A DNA stretch of 64,000 nt from Xanthomonas hortorum pv. pelargonii (GCF_024499015.1 NZ_CP098604.1:4960001-5024000), one strand, 5' to 3'. Numbered from the stretch's first letter, positions 1-9,900 are shown. Translations and numbers: made by a program. The notes: generated from the sequence alone by a model not told the origin.

Positions 1-822
1 ACTGCGTTCGGCCGCGCGCCGTTCGGCATGGATGCGTTCGGCCTGGCCGGGTGCGAGCAGCGCTTCAAGGCCTTGCGGATAGATTGATGGCGGCGGCGCG
101 CGGTGCGGTGCGATCGGCGCTTGCGCAGGGCGCGCAGGTGCCGGTGCGGCTGGTGCGGCAAGACCGAAGGCCGGGTCCGCATCCATCTCCGACAACAGAT
201 CGGCACTGGAGGCGGCGGTGCCGAAGGCCGGGTCTGCGTCCATTTCGGCCATCAGATCGGCCGTGCTCATGAACGGGCTGGGCGCTGAGGTGGCGAAGGC
301 GGGGTCGGCATCCATCTCGGCCAGGAAATCGGCGGCGATGTCTGCAGCGCTCGGCGCGGCAACGACCGGCGGGCCGAAGGCCGGGTCGGCATCCATCTCG
401 GCCAGGAAATCGGCGGCGATGTCTGCAGCGCTCGGCGCGGCGACGACCGGCGGGCCGAAGGCCGGGTCGGCATCCATTTCGGCGAGGAAATCGGCAGCGA
501 TGTCTGCAGCGCTCGGCGCGGCGACGACCGGTGGACCGAAGGCGGGGTCGGCGTCCATTTCGGCGAGGAAATCGGCGGCAATCGCTTCGGCGCTGAGCAC
601 GGGGGTGATCGCTTCCGGCACAGCGACGGCCTGCACAGGTGGCTCTGCCAGCGCGACGTCTGCATCGGTGTCGGCAAGCACCGGTCCCGCGGCGATGTCG
701 GCAGTCGCCACCGCAGCGGTGACAGCAGCGGCAGTCACGGCAGCGGGGATCTCCACGCCGGCATCGTGCAGCAGGCCTTCCAGATAATCGTCGAGCTCAC
801 CGTTGGCGGTGTGGTTGCTCAT
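1..822 (-). CDS. ParP/CheW-type chemotaxis protein, N-terminal part (runs off the window)
   Basis: The start ATG at 822 overlaps the parA stop by 4 bases, and 274 codons are open to the window edge, so the C-terminal part is missing. The visible part is Ala/Pro-rich and probably disordered. It contains six copies of an acidic motif with core EMDADPAF (see repeat entry). In polar-flagellum operons of Pseudomonas, Vibrio and Xanthomonas, the gene after the ParA-type ATPase encodes a CheW-domain protein (ParP in Vibrio) that has a long low-complexity N-terminus and ties chemoreceptor arrays to the pole. The assignment here rests on position, operon overlap and N-terminal character. The CheW domain itself would lie outside the window and is not seen. 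Confidence 0.6.
   Translation of the reverse strand, partial: MSNHTANGELDDYLEGLLHDAGVEIPAAVTAAAVTAAVATADIAAGPVLADTDADVALAEPPVQAVAVPEAITPVLSAEAIAADFLAEMDADPAFGPPVVAAPSAADIAADFLAEMDADPAFGPPVVAAPSAADIAADFLAEMDADPAFGPPVVAAPSAADIAADFLAEMDADPAFATSAPSPFMSTADLMAEMDADPAFGTAASSADLLSEMDADPAFGLAAPAAPAPARPAQAPIAPHRAPPPSIYPQGLEALLAPGQAERIHAERRAAERS
160..590 (-). repeat. Six in-frame protein repeats, 27-residue period, core EMDADPAF
   Basis: Near-identical 81-bp units are seen at about 303-545 (for example the same 18-mer begins at 337 and at 418). Diverged copies flank them. Each unit encodes roughly ADFLAEMDADPAFGPPVV followed by AAPSAADIA. The two copies nearest the left edge are shorter and more diverged. 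The near-identity suggests recent expansion of a short linear binding motif. Confidence 0.9.
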
Positions 823-1601
823 GCGGCTTGCTCCATGGGCATCGCGTCATCGGCCAGCACCCATTCCAGCGCGCGGCGATAAGCAGACAGGCCACGACCC
901 TGATAGTCGCCGCCGGTAGCGGGAACGGTCAGCGCAGCGGCGTTACAGATACGGGTATCCACCGGCACCGCGTCTTCCCAGACCACGGCGCCATAGGTGG
1001 CCTGCATTTCCTTGAGGGTGTCGGTGCCGGCGCGGGTGCGGCGGTCGAACAAGGTCGGCAGGATCGACACCGGCAACGGGCGGCGACGCGAGCGCTGCAC
1101 CATGTCGGCGGTGCGCACCATGCTGGCCAGGCCATGCAGGGCGAGTGGCTCGGCCTGGGTCGGCACCACCACACGGTCGCAGGCGGCCAGGGCATTGATC
1201 ATCAGCAGGCCAAGGGTGGGCGGGCAGTCCAGCAGGATGTAGTCGTGCTGGCCGGCGTGGCGGGTCATGGCGTTCTGCAGGGCCAGGCCCAGACCGGGCT
1301 GATTGGCGCTGCGACGTTCCAGCGTGGCCAGTGCCGCTTGCGCGCACACATAGGACAGGCCAGGGATGCTGCTTTCGTGCAACAGGCTGGCCAGATCGCT
1401 CGGCGGGGTGCCGAACAGGTCCAGTACCCCGCGCGGCGGCGGGTCCACCGCCACGCCGAACGCGCGGGTCAGCGAGGAGTGCGGATCGAGGTCGACCAAC
1501 AGCACCCGGTGGCCGAGCGCGGCCAGGCCGCGACCCAGTGCCAGCGTCGTGGTGGTCTTGCCCACGCCGCCCTTTTGGTTGGCGATTGCCCAGATACGCA
1601 T
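819..1601 (-). CDS. ParA/Soj-family ATPase of the chemotaxis operon (ParC-like)
   Basis: A 260-residue P-loop ATPase of the ParA/MinD superfamily. The deviant Walker A is KGGVGKTTTTLALG near the N-terminus (about residues 10-23), with further motifs LLVDLDPHSSL (about 36-46) and ILLDCPPTLGLL (about 120-131). There is no helix-turn-helix extension, so it is the small type. Its place after motA-motD and before the CheW-type gene matches the ParC/ParP pair that positions polar chemotaxis arrays, rather than a chromosome-segregation parAB pair; no parB or parS is seen. It starts 2 bases after the motD stop, with AAGGAG about 9 bases before the ATG, and ends in a 4-base overlap with the next gene, which indicates translational coupling. 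Confidence 0.9.
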   Translation of the reverse strand: MRIWAIANQKGGVGKTTTTLALGRGLAALGHRVLLVDLDPHSSLTRAFGVAVDPPPRGVLDLFGTPPSDLASLLHESSIPGLSYVCAQAALATLERRSANQPGLGLALQNAMTRHAGQHDYILLDCPPTLGLLMINALAACDRVVVPTQAEPLALHGLASMVRTADMVQRSRRRPLPVSILPTLFDRRTRAGTDTLKEMQATYGAVVWEDAVPVDTRICNAAALTVPATGGDYQGRGLSAYRRALEWVLADDAMPMEQAA

Positions 1602-1602
1602 C

Positions 1603-2578
1603 TCACTGCACTCCTTGAATTACGGCGGGGACGGAACTTGTGCCGCTTTCGGTGGTGACGGCCGTTTGGCCGCCGTCAGACTTGGGAAGCTTCGGCGCCC
1701 CGGCGGCGGTCGCATGCATCTGCGATGGCGGATCGGGTGCGAGTGAGCCAGCCGAATCAGCGAGGATGATCAACACCACACGCCGGTTCGCATTCCGTCC
1801 CGCCTCAGTGCTGTTATCGGCACGTGCGCGGAATTCTCCATAGCCCACCATCGCCAATCGCTGCGGGGCGACACCGTCGTCGGCAAACAGGTGCACCACG
1901 CTGGCGGCACGCGCGGCCGACAGCTCCCAGTTAGAGGGGAAACTGTGCGGTGGCGATCGGCTGGTTATCGGTATAGCCCTCCACGCGCACGCCGTTGGGC
2001 GCATCGCGCAGCACCGAGGCGAGGGTGGACAGCGTGTCGCGGGCAGTGCCGGCCAATGCGGCCGAGCCGGTGCCGAACAGAATGTCGCTGTTGATCTCCA
2101 CTTCGATCCACAGATCGTTGCGGCGGATGGTGATGAGTTTCTTGTCGATCAGCGGCGCCAGCGTCTTGCTCAGTTGCGCGGCCACCGCATCCATCTGCCG
2201 CTGCGCACGCGCCAGTTGCGCCTGGTTGCGCAGCGACACCGGCATGCGCATCTGCGCGGCCATCGATGGCAGCAGGGTGGGGTCGGTGGGGCCGTTGGAA
2301 GCCGCCATCGGTGCGCCGGCCTTGATCACCGACGGGCGGTCGTAGTCCGCCCCCAGGGTCTGGGTCTTGCCGATCTGCACCGGGCTGGCCGCATTGGACG
2401 AGCCACCGAACGCGGTGGTCAAGGCCTGCGCCATGACCTTGTACTTGCCCTCGTTGAGCGAGGAGATGGCGTACATCACCACGAAGAACGCCAGCAGCAG
2501 CGTCATCAGATCGGCATACGGAATCGCCCACGCTTCGTGGTTGCCATGTTCTTCGTGATGTTTGCGACGGCGGGCCAT
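1603..2578 (-). CDS. motD: Flagellar motor stator protein MotB-type (MotD), with an apparent frameshift
   Basis: The peptidoglycan-anchoring stator subunit that partners MotA. It starts at 2578 (MARRRKHHEEHGN), 7 bases after motA. It has a cytoplasmic basic N-terminus, then one membrane helix carrying the proton-channel Asp (AIPYADLMTLLLAFFVVMY), a periplasmic linker and an OmpA-type peptidoglycan-binding domain (VEGYTDNQPIA ... NWELSAARAASVVHLFADDG ... NRRVVLIIL). The frame breaks inside the OmpA domain at a GGGG run, 1936-1939. Removing one G joins QFP to SNWELSA and restores a 324-residue protein of normal length. The conserved sequence continues perfectly beyond the break, so a base-calling insertion is likely. 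If real, the mutation would remove the peptidoglycan-binding half. Confidence 0.88.
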
Positions 2579-2585
2579 GACGGGC

Positions 2586-3326
2586 TTAATGCAAGTATCC
2601 GGCCAATTTCGATTCGATGTTGCGCGGGTTCTCGCCCTGGGCGATCGCAATCAAGCCTTCGATCGCCATTTCGCGCTCGTTGGTACTGCAATGGATCACG
2701 CTCTTGAGCTTGGCGGCGACCGGGAGAAACAGCAGGTTGGCCGAGGCGATGCCGTAGATGGTGGCGGTGAACGCGGCCGCGATGCCGTGGCCGAGCATGG
2801 CCGGGTCGGCCAGATTCTTCATCACCGCCATCAGGCCGAGCACCGCGCCGATGATGCCAAGCGTGGGCGCGTAGATGCCCATGCCTTCGAACACCTTGGC
2901 GGCGGCAAGATCCTGGCGCTCCTGGTTGTCCACTTCGATCTCGAGCATATGCCGCATGGATTCGGGCTCCACGCCATCGACCAGCATCTGCAGGCCTTTG
3001 CGCAGGAACGCGTCGTCCTGGCGCGGGAGTTGGTCTTCCAGGCCCAGCAGGCCCTGGCGACGGGCGATGTTGCTCCATTCGACGATGCGCGCCAGCAACT
3101 GTGGGCGGTCGCTGGCCGGCGGCTGGATCACCCAACGCAGGATCTTGAAGGCGCGGCGGAAAACTGCCGGGGAGGTGTGCAGCAAAATCGCCGCCACGGT
3201 ACCGACGATCACGATCAGGAAGGCAGCAGGCGACCACAGCGACGAAATACCGGCGCCTTTCAATACGCTGCCGCCCACGATCGCCACGATCGCAAGTAGC
3301 AGTCCGATAATGCTGAGTCTGTCCAT
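2586..3326 (-). CDS. motA: Flagellar motor stator protein MotA-type (MotC in pseudomonads)
   Basis: A 246-residue inner-membrane stator subunit with the usual four membrane helices (start MDRLSIIGLLLAIVAIVGG; a later pair around GMGIYAPTLGIIGAVLGLMAVM and GIAAAFTATIYGIASANLLFLPVAAK). The cytoplasmic loop between helices 2 and 3 carries charged residues (RQDDAFLRKG, EIEVDNQERQ). With MotD it forms the ion-conducting stator that drives the rotor (FliM/FliN/FliG). It is first in the motA-motD-parA-parP unit. A sigma-28-type promoter ends only 8 bases before its ATG and no Shine-Dalgarno sequence is visible, so the message may be nearly leaderless. Confidence 0.93.
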   Translation of the reverse strand: MDRLSIIGLLLAIVAIVGGSVLKGAGISSLWSPAAFLIVIVGTVAAILLHTSPAVFRRAFKILRWVIQPPASDRPQLLARIVEWSNIARRQGLLGLEDQLPRQDDAFLRKGLQMLVDGVEPESMRHMLEIEVDNQERQDLAAAKVFEGMGIYAPTLGIIGAVLGLMAVMKNLADPAMLGHGIAAAFTATIYGIASANLLFLPVAAKLKSVIHCSTNEREMAIEGLIAIAQGENPRNIESKLAGYLH

Positions 3327-3333
3327 GGAAGCG

Positions 3334-3360
3334 ATATCGGCCCAAGCGCGGCGGACTTGA
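3334..3360 (-). promoter_or_regulatory. Sigma-28 (FliA) promoter for motA-motD-parA-parP
   Basis: On the minus strand TCAAGTCC is followed after exactly 11 bases by GCCGATAT. This fits the FliA consensus (TAAAGTTT-N11-GCCGATAA; pseudomonad form TCAAG...GCCGATA), with 7 of 8 matches in the -10 element. It gives the motA operon its own promoter, independent of cheA. Confidence 0.75.
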
Positions 3361-3430
3361 TAGGCGCGCTTGGTTGAAGCGCCAGAAAGTTGTCGTTTTG
3401 GGCTGAAGGCCCATTTCCTGCTGGCTTAAA

Positions 3431-3549
3431 GCCCCTCTCCCGCCGGGGCGAGAAGGCACAGCTTGCGCGGCATGGGCGCGCGTGCCTTGGAGCGCCCGCG
3501 CCGCAAGCGCGGGCCGGGGCGCGGAGCGGGGGTTGGGGTGAGGGTACGG
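3431..3549. repeat. Interrupted copy of the CCCCTCTCCC / GGGGTTGGGGTGAGGGTAC intergenic element
   Basis: The left end (GCCCCTCTCCCGCCGG) and right end (GGGGTTGGGGTGAGGGTACGG) of the element are separated by about 80 bases of unrelated GC-rich sequence. The compact form occurs at 3776-3815 and 61984-62022. Confidence 0.6.
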
Positions 3550-3637
3550 TTTTTCAGGGTACGACCAGGCCCTCGCCTGCGAGTCGCCGGCTTCGGTAAG
3601 CGGCGCCAGCGCGGCCGGGGATCGGCTCCTCGGCTCG

Positions 3638-3682
3638 GTCAGACATCCTGTCTGACTCGCCGCGCGGCACATCCGTGTGCCG
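3638..3682. repeat. Two adjacent short hairpins
   Basis: GTCAGACA-TCC-TGTCTGAC (3638-3656) and CGGCAC-ATCCGT-GTGCCG (3665-3682) each form a stem of 6-8 base pairs around an ATCC core. The pairing is exact. Confidence 0.7.
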
Positions 3683-3775
3683 CTCTCCGCCAATCCCCAG
3701 CCACGCTACCGCCTCGGTACGTTGTTGCTGTGACTTCGAAAAGTGCTGAACGCGGTAACGACGAAGTTGCCTGAA

Positions 3776-3815
3776 GCCCCTCTCCTGCGGGAGAGGGGTT
3801 GGGGTGAGAGTACGG
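3776..3815. repeat. Intergenic hairpin element (CCCCTCTCC...GGAGAGGGG)
   Basis: The palindrome CCCCTCTCCTGCGGGAGAGGGG is followed by TTGGGGTGAGAGTACGG. The same element is found at 61984-62022, between fliP and fliQ, so it is a dispersed REP-like family in this genome. Confidence 0.75.
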
Positions 3816-3839
3816 TTGGCCAATGTCATTGCAGCAGAC

Positions 3840-3889
3840 GTACCCTCATCCGGCGCTACGCGCCACCTTCTCCCGATGGGAGAAGGGAA
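3840..3889. repeat. Related intergenic hairpin element, opposite orientation
   Basis: It begins GTACCCTCATCCGGCGC and contains the hairpin CTTCTCCCGATGGGAGAAG. Its right end lies about 60 bases before the shortened higB, so it may mark the point where higB lost its 5' end. Confidence 0.6.
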
Positions 3890-3950
3890 CAGTAACCGCG
3901 CGCATTAGGCGCATCACTACTCGAAGGCGCTAGCCTGGCAATTCCTGTAC

Positions 3951-4157
3951 ATGCAAGCTGTAGCCGAACGGAAGCTGCAATTGCTGGGTTCGGCGCAGAC
4001 GCTGGAGTTCTTGCGCAGCCCGCCGGGCAACCGGCTTGAGCTGTTGGCAGGTACGCGCGCAGGTCAGCACAGCAGCCGCATCAATGACCAATGGCGGGTG
4101 TGCGTTGTCTGGACTGACGCCGGCCCAGAACACGTTGAGATTGTCGATTATCACTGA
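3951..4157 (+). pseudogene. higB: HigB-family toxin, N-terminally truncated
   Basis: Sixty-eight residues match the C-terminal two thirds of RelE/HigB-type mRNA-interferase toxins: AVAERKLQLL, the LRSPPGNRLELL segment, RINDQWRVCVVW and the terminal VEIVDYH. Family members are about 90-95 residues and begin with roughly 25 further residues. Upstream in-frame sequence to the stop at 3906 does not supply a recognisable N-terminus, and a repeat element lies just beyond. It is followed 9 bases later by the intact antitoxin gene, the usual higB-higA order. Toxin activity is doubtful because of the truncation. Confidence 0.75.
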
Positions 4158-4166
4158 GGTGTTGCC

Positions 4167-4466
4167 ATGCGGCCCACGAACAAACTGCGCGCCATCCATC
4201 CCGGCGAGATTCTGCGGAAAGACTTCATGCTGCCATTGGGGTTGACCATCAACGGCCTGGCGCGGGCGCTGGATGTACCGGCAACGCGCATCCACAGCAT
4301 CGTGCACGGCGAGCGTGCCATCAGCGCCGACACCGCGGCACGGCTTGCACGCCACTTCGGTGGCGATGCGGCGTCCTGGCTGGCGCTACGGGCCACCCAC
4401 GATCTGAAGACCTTGCCCAACCGCAGCGAGATCGAGCGCAATGTGCGGCCCCGTGTGGTGGCGTAG
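4167..4466 (+). CDS. higA: HigA-family antitoxin, XRE-type DNA-binding protein
   Basis: A 99-residue protein with the classic HigA/VapI opening (HPGEILRKDFMLPLGLTINGLARAL), then a helix-turn-helix (VPATRIHSIVHGERAISADTAARLARHF) and the C-terminal GDAASWLALRATHDLKT. It should neutralise HigB and bind its own promoter. It is full length and intact although the upstream toxin is shortened. It is on the plus strand, convergent with the receptor gene to its right. Confidence 0.9.
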   Translation: MRPTNKLRAIHPGEILRKDFMLPLGLTINGLARALDVPATRIHSIVHGERAISADTAARLARHFGGDAASWLALRATHDLKTLPNRSEIERNVRPRVVA

Positions 4467-4676
4467 GGACCCGACTGGCACGCAGGATGCCCGCGCCGGC
4501 GCGCCATGCACGTCAAGCGCTGACGGCTAGCGCCAGCGTAGCGAGCACGACGCGCTGCTTGAGGATCTGGGCGCTTGTGCCACGTTCGTGCTGCGCGGCA
4601 CTCCCGCAGGCACTGCGTGTGGATGGAGCGAGCCAAGTGCCTCAAATCCCAGAATCGATCGGTAAGAGGCCTGCGC

Positions 4677-6822
4677 TCAGAAAGCGTATTGGAACCCCAG
4701 GCCCAGCGTGCGGCCGCGCGCCGGCAGGCCGGTGATGACGCCTGGAGCAGCGTAGTTGCCGTAGAGGTCGTAGCGATCGTCGCCGAGATTGTCGGCCCAG
4801 GCATACAGCTCGGCATTGCCGTTTTCCAGGCCGATGCGCAGGTCGATTTTCTGGTAACCGGCCAGTTCGAAGTTGTTCTGTGGATTGGCCGGGCGATTGC
4901 CGACGCCGCGGTAGCCCAGACGTGCATTCAGCGCGGGCGCCGCCAGGCCCCAGAACTGGGCCAGCTCGCGGTGGTAGGCAAGACTGAGGTTGCCGCTCAG
5001 GTGCGGAACATCGGAGACACGGTTGCCGGCGGCGACATCGCCACCGGAGACGCCAACGGCGGTACTGGTGATGTTGGCATCGATGTAGCTGAGGCCGGCG
5101 CCGAGCGTCCAGCCGCTCGGCAGATGCCAGTTGCCCTGCAGTTCGGCGCCCTTGCTGCGGGTGTCCGCATTGACCGTGCTGACCGCCAGCGTCGCGACGT
5201 CATAGCCAAGCAGATGGTCGTCACTGACCTGGTTAAGGTACACCGCGCCGTCCAGCGAGAAACGTAGGTCTGCGGAGGCATGCTTGAACCCGATCTCGCT
5301 GCTGTTCACCGTGGCGGCGCGATAGGGCCGGCTGTCGATCGGCTGGGTCGCGTAGTCGTTGAACCCTTGCGATTTGTAGCCGCGTGCGTACACCGCATAC
5401 ACGTTGGTGGTGTCGGTCCAGGCGTAGGACAGCGCGGTGCGGCCGGTCAGGTAATCGTCGCCAACCCGGCGGCTGTCGCCGACAGCGCTGCCGCTGACGC
5501 GATACAGCCCGCGATAGGTCTTGCGATCGCGCGAGTAGCGCAACCCCCGGTAAGCTTGAACGCCTCACCCAAGGGCAGCGTGGCTTCGCCGTACAGCGCA
5601 TAGCTGTCGGTGCCGAAGTCGCGCTGCTGCTGGTTGCCGGTGCTTGCAAACAGCGAGTCGAAACTGCGCTGCGAGTGCAGCAGGTTCACCCCGGTTACCC
5701 AGAACACCTGCGCCTGCGGCAGCGAGGACCAACGCAGGTCCTGGCTGTTGACGCGTTCTTCGGAGACGTCGGTGGCCAGATACTCGAACGCCGAGCCGAA
5801 CAGGGCCTGGGTGAGGCGGCGGTCGTACCCCTGCCGCCGGTGAAATCGGCGCTGGTATGTGCGGTGATCGAAGTGATACGGCTGTTGTCGAGGTCATGGT
5901 CGATCTGCAGCGAGTAGCGCCGCATTTGCTTGCGGTTGCCATCGAACACGCCGGGCGTCAGGTCCAGGCTGGGCTGCTCGCCGAACGGACGCAGCACCTC
6001 CTGCGCCACCTCATGGCGGGTATTCTGGCCTTCGAGAATCAGCAGCGCCTTGGTGCTGTCGGCAAGGTCCCATAGCAGGCTGCCGCGCAGCGCGGTTTCT
6101 CTGGGTTCGACCAGTGGGCGGCCGTCCTGTGCGTTATCCACCCAGGCGTCGTAGCCGCTGTGACGCACCGCGATGCGCCCGGAAAGATGCTCGGACAGCG
6201 CGCCGCCAAGCGCGGCTTCCTGCAACTGCTGGCCCTGCTCGCCGGCTTCCACGCGCACATAGCCTTCGCGTTCGCGGGTTGGCCGGCGACTGGTGACATT
6301 GATGGCGCCGGCTTCGCTGTTGCGGCCGAACAAGGTGCCTTGCGGCCCCTTGAGTACTTCGACCTGCTCGACATCGAAGGTCGCCAACGAGGCGTGGCGC
6401 ATCGAGATCGCCACGCCATCGACATTCAATACAACCGAGCCGTCGTCTATGCTGACCTGATTGAGCGAGCCGACGCCGCGGATGCGGACATTGCCGTCGT
6501 TGCTGCCGCCGTAGGAGCTCACGTCCACGCCGGGCGTGTTGCGCAGCACCTCCTTGATGTTGAGCAGACGCCCGGCCTCGATATCGCTGCGACGCGTCAC
6601 GCTGAGGCCGAACGGCACATCCTTGGCGCTTTCGTCGGCCAGCCGGGCACTGACGGTGACGGTGGGCAGGTCGGTGGCCTGTTTGGCATCGTCGTTAACT
6701 GAGCCGGAGCCGGAGTCGGCCAGCGCGGCTACCGGCAACAGGGCAATGACGATGGCCACGGCGAGCGCGTCGGCGCAGTAACGCGATCTGCCGCTAGCGG
6801 CAAGCAATACGGTGGACGGCAT
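4677..6822 (-). CDS. TonB-dependent siderophore receptor, FyuA-like, copy 1 (two apparent frameshifts)
   Basis: An outer-membrane ferric-siderophore receptor. Start ATG at 6822 has AAGGA about 7 bases upstream; the longer frame would need a TTG. A signal-peptide-like stretch (AVAIVIALLPVAALA) is followed by a TonB box (LPTVTVSARL), a plug domain (RNTPGVDVSSYGG, NVRIRGVGS, VEVLKGPQGTLFGRNSEAGAINV) and a beta-barrel ending in aromatic LGFQYAF. Corrected length is about 715 residues. The frame breaks at CCCC 5828-5831 and CCCCC 5544-5548; one added C at each joins clearly homologous segments (FTGG to YDRRLTQALFG, and LTGG to LRYSRDRKTYRG). It is paralogous over its length to the receptor at 36689. 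It follows the ABC/M1 gene by 81 bases and may share its transcript. Confidence 0.85.
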
Positions 6823-6903
6823 GGAGAATCCTTGGATGGGCAAAGGCGGGGAGGAGAGGGGGCTGGCGCTGCTGCAGCGCCACGGTTGGCTGGCATCGCG
6901 GAA

Positions 6904-9900
6904 TCAGGGCGGTGGCGCGTTGGCCGCGTCGGGATGCAGCAGCACCTGTTGCGGGTTGCGCTGATAGGACGGCCAGGCGTCGAGCAGCAGTCCGTCGCTG
7001 TCGGGTGGATAGCGCGGGTAGCTGGATGGCGCGGCCTGCAACCGCACGACGCCGTGGTGACGCGTGAGCAGGCGGTAATGCGGGAGGCTGTCGGTTGCAC
7101 GTTTCCAGCCGCCGCCGTGCCAGCGCCAGCGGCTGGCGTCGATGCGGGTGCCGGCGCGATCGCGATGCAGTGACAGCTGCGAAGCCAGCGGTGCGCCCAG
7201 TTGTTCTGCGGCGGCCTGCGGCCCGGCGTGTGCGGCCAGTGCATCGGCCAACGGCACCCGTGCGGCGAGCTGGCGGGTTAACGTGTCGAAATCCTGCGGG
7301 CGCTGGCGCGCGGTCCAGTCCAACGCCGCCAATGCGGCGTAGTGCTGCGCCCAGCCGGAACTGCGCGCCAGGCTCAAGGCGTCGACCGGGACATCGCTGT
7401 CGGCCAGCACGCGTGCGGTGGTGCCCGAGGCGCGGATCAGTGCCTGCTGCAGGGCGGCCAGCCCATCGACATCGCCGACACACAGCAGGCCGAGCGCACC
7501 GGCCACGCCGTCGCCCAGCCAAACGGCGCTGCGGCCCTGCCGCAGATCGGCTGCGTTGGCCAGGGCTTGCCGCGCCAGTGCCGAGGCAATGCGCGCGCGC
7601 CGCAGCGAGCGGCCAACGCCTAGATCGGCCACGTCCCAGCTTGGCGCTTCCGGCAGCACCAGGGTGGTGCCGAGCAGACGTGGTTCGCCCAGGCCGCGCG
7701 GCCACTGCGCGATCTCCTGCACCACGCCGACGTGTCCCAGCCGCCGCTGCACGCAGGCCTGCATGGCCTGCACGTCGGCGCCGATACCGGGTGCGCTGTC
7801 GGCCAGGTGGCGGTCGTGGGCGATCCGCACTGGACCCCCAGGGTCTGGTGCGGATCAGCCGCCCATGCCACTGCGAACGTCAATGGACCCTGCGTCTGGC
7901 CATGTGTGCCGGCAGTGGAGTCGGTGCCGCCACGTTGCAACGACCAATGCCATGTCCCGCTCGGGGCGATCGCGTCGCTGGCCACCGATGCGGCATCGGG
8001 CGGCAGGACGACAGCCTCACCCAGGCCGTAGCGACGCCGATCGCCGGCGCTTCTGAGCACCCGATCCGGATCCAGCCCAAGCCGCGGTGCAGCGTCCTGC
8101 GCACGTAACCAGAAGCCGGCGTGACCCAGCCATGGCGGCTGGCCGTCGGCCGACCATCCGTTGGGCGCGAGCGACCACCGCAGTCGTACCGTACAACCGG
8201 CGGCACGGGTGGCGCAGGTGCCGAGCGGCACGACCAGATGCGCATAGGCGACCTCCGCGCTCACGCTGCGGCCGTCGACCGTGGCGCGCTGCAGCGCGAA
8301 TCCGTTCGGCAGTTCGGCATGCAGGTTGCCGCTAGCGGCCCGTACGCCGTGCAGCGTCCACTCTCCCTGCAGGCGCTCGGCGGCTGGATCGAGCTGCAGG
8401 CGCAGGTCGCCGCCCGCGACCTTGTAAGCACCTGCTTCGGCCAGCCAGCGCCGTTCCCAGGCGGCGTCCTCGCGCTGGATGAGCGCCAACGGCCGATAGC
8501 CGCCATGGCCGATCAGCTGGGCATTCAGCAGCGTGCCCAGCCCCAGCAGACCGACCAGCGCAACGCTGGCGAGCACGCCCCCGGTCCGCGCAAGCGGTTG
8601 CAGAGCTGCCCGGCGCGCTGGCGCAACCGGCTATCGACGCCGCGTGGCAGCACCAGCACCGCAGCGGCGACCAACAGTGCGCCCAGCGCCAGCTTGTAGC
8701 CGTCCAGGGCGAGCAGATACGCGCGCCAGGGCGCCCAGCCGCTCAGCCCCGACAGCTGCAGATGGACCGGAATGCCGACCTGGTACAGCGGGTAATCCGC
8801 CATCCCCAGCTCATGGTTCACCACCAGGATGAAGGTCAGCAGCATCGACAGGCTGTAGGCGACACCGGCCCGGCGGCACAGCGCATGCACCAGAAAGCTC
8901 AATAGGCCCAGCTCGAGCAGCGGCGGCGCCATCACCAGCAACTGATAGAGCAGGGCATCGCTCAGGTCCAGGGCCGCAGGCAAGGCGAGCGCGGTGACCA
9001 GCACGGCGGCGGCACCCGGCAGCAGCGACAGCAGCACGGTCGTGGCGATCACCGCCAAGGCGCGCGCGAACGGGCGTAGCCAGATTGGCGCAGGGAGCGC
9101 ATCGAACATGCTGTCGAAACCATCCACCTGGTCGCGTCGCCAGACCCAGCCGACCAAGGCGGCGATCAGGAACGCGATCACCAGATAGGTGGCGTCCTTG
9201 AGCAGCGGCAGCAGCAGGTCCGGTCGTGGCAGCAGCGGGCCGTCGGCATGCCAGATGCCGTGGACGAATGCGCTGAGTACGCACATGGCGGCCAGGACGG
9301 TCATGCCGGCCCACCAGCCACGGCTGCGTGCGAGTTGCCGTAGCTGCCAATACGTTTCCAGCCACAGCGCGATCCCCCAGTGCGACGCAGCAACCGGCGC
9401 CAGTGACCGCTGCACGGCCAGCATCTGGATGGCCGCCGCGGCGGGCACGGCAGCACGCGGTGCCGCCGTCTCCAGCACCAGCGATTCGCGTCGGACGCCA
9501 TGCAGTGCCCAGGCCAGCAGCGCCAGCGGCAGTACACCCCAGACCGCGCGGTTGAGCAGGGAACCCCGGCGTCATCGGCAGCAACGCGGTGGATTTCTGC
9601 AGGGGCGTCCAGGCCTCGATGCGGGTATGCGCAAAGGTGAACAGCGACGGATCCAGCACTGCCGCCAGCAGCGGATTGATGTCGCCGCCTTTGAGCACCA
9701 CCACCGCGAACATCCACAGCAGCATCAACAGCGCCGACAGACCGAAGGCGCCGGCCACGCTGCGGGTGCGCAGGGTGATCAGGTAGTACAGCGCGCCGAT
9801 GCCGGTGCCGGCCGGCAGCAACAGCCAGCCCCAGGCGAACAGCAATGCGCGCCATGGCAGGGCAGCGATCGAACCGGCTGGCACCAGGCCCAGCCAGCCC

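Larger units (their letters stand above)
3361..3950. other. Gene-free stretch rich in inverted repeats, left border of the inserted region
   Basis: I see no credible gene here; open frames translate the repeats. It holds four short repeat elements listed separately. Backbone (motA) lies to the left and island genes to the right. Confidence 0.7.

Noticed and set aside
819..1601. Chromosome partition ParA with an origin nearby
   Set aside because: No parB, parS or DnaA boxes are seen; the operon context points to the chemotaxis ParA type.
828..1658. 276-codon open frame on the plus strand
   Set aside because: Antisense to the parA-type ATPase, whose motifs are unambiguous.
3554..3829. 91-codon open frame on the minus strand
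   Set aside because: It mainly translates the intergenic hairpin elements.
4677..6822. Calling receptor copy 1 a plain pseudogene
   Set aside because: Both breaks lie in C runs and the rest is well conserved, so an artefact is at least as likely; kept as a CDS with the breaks noted.
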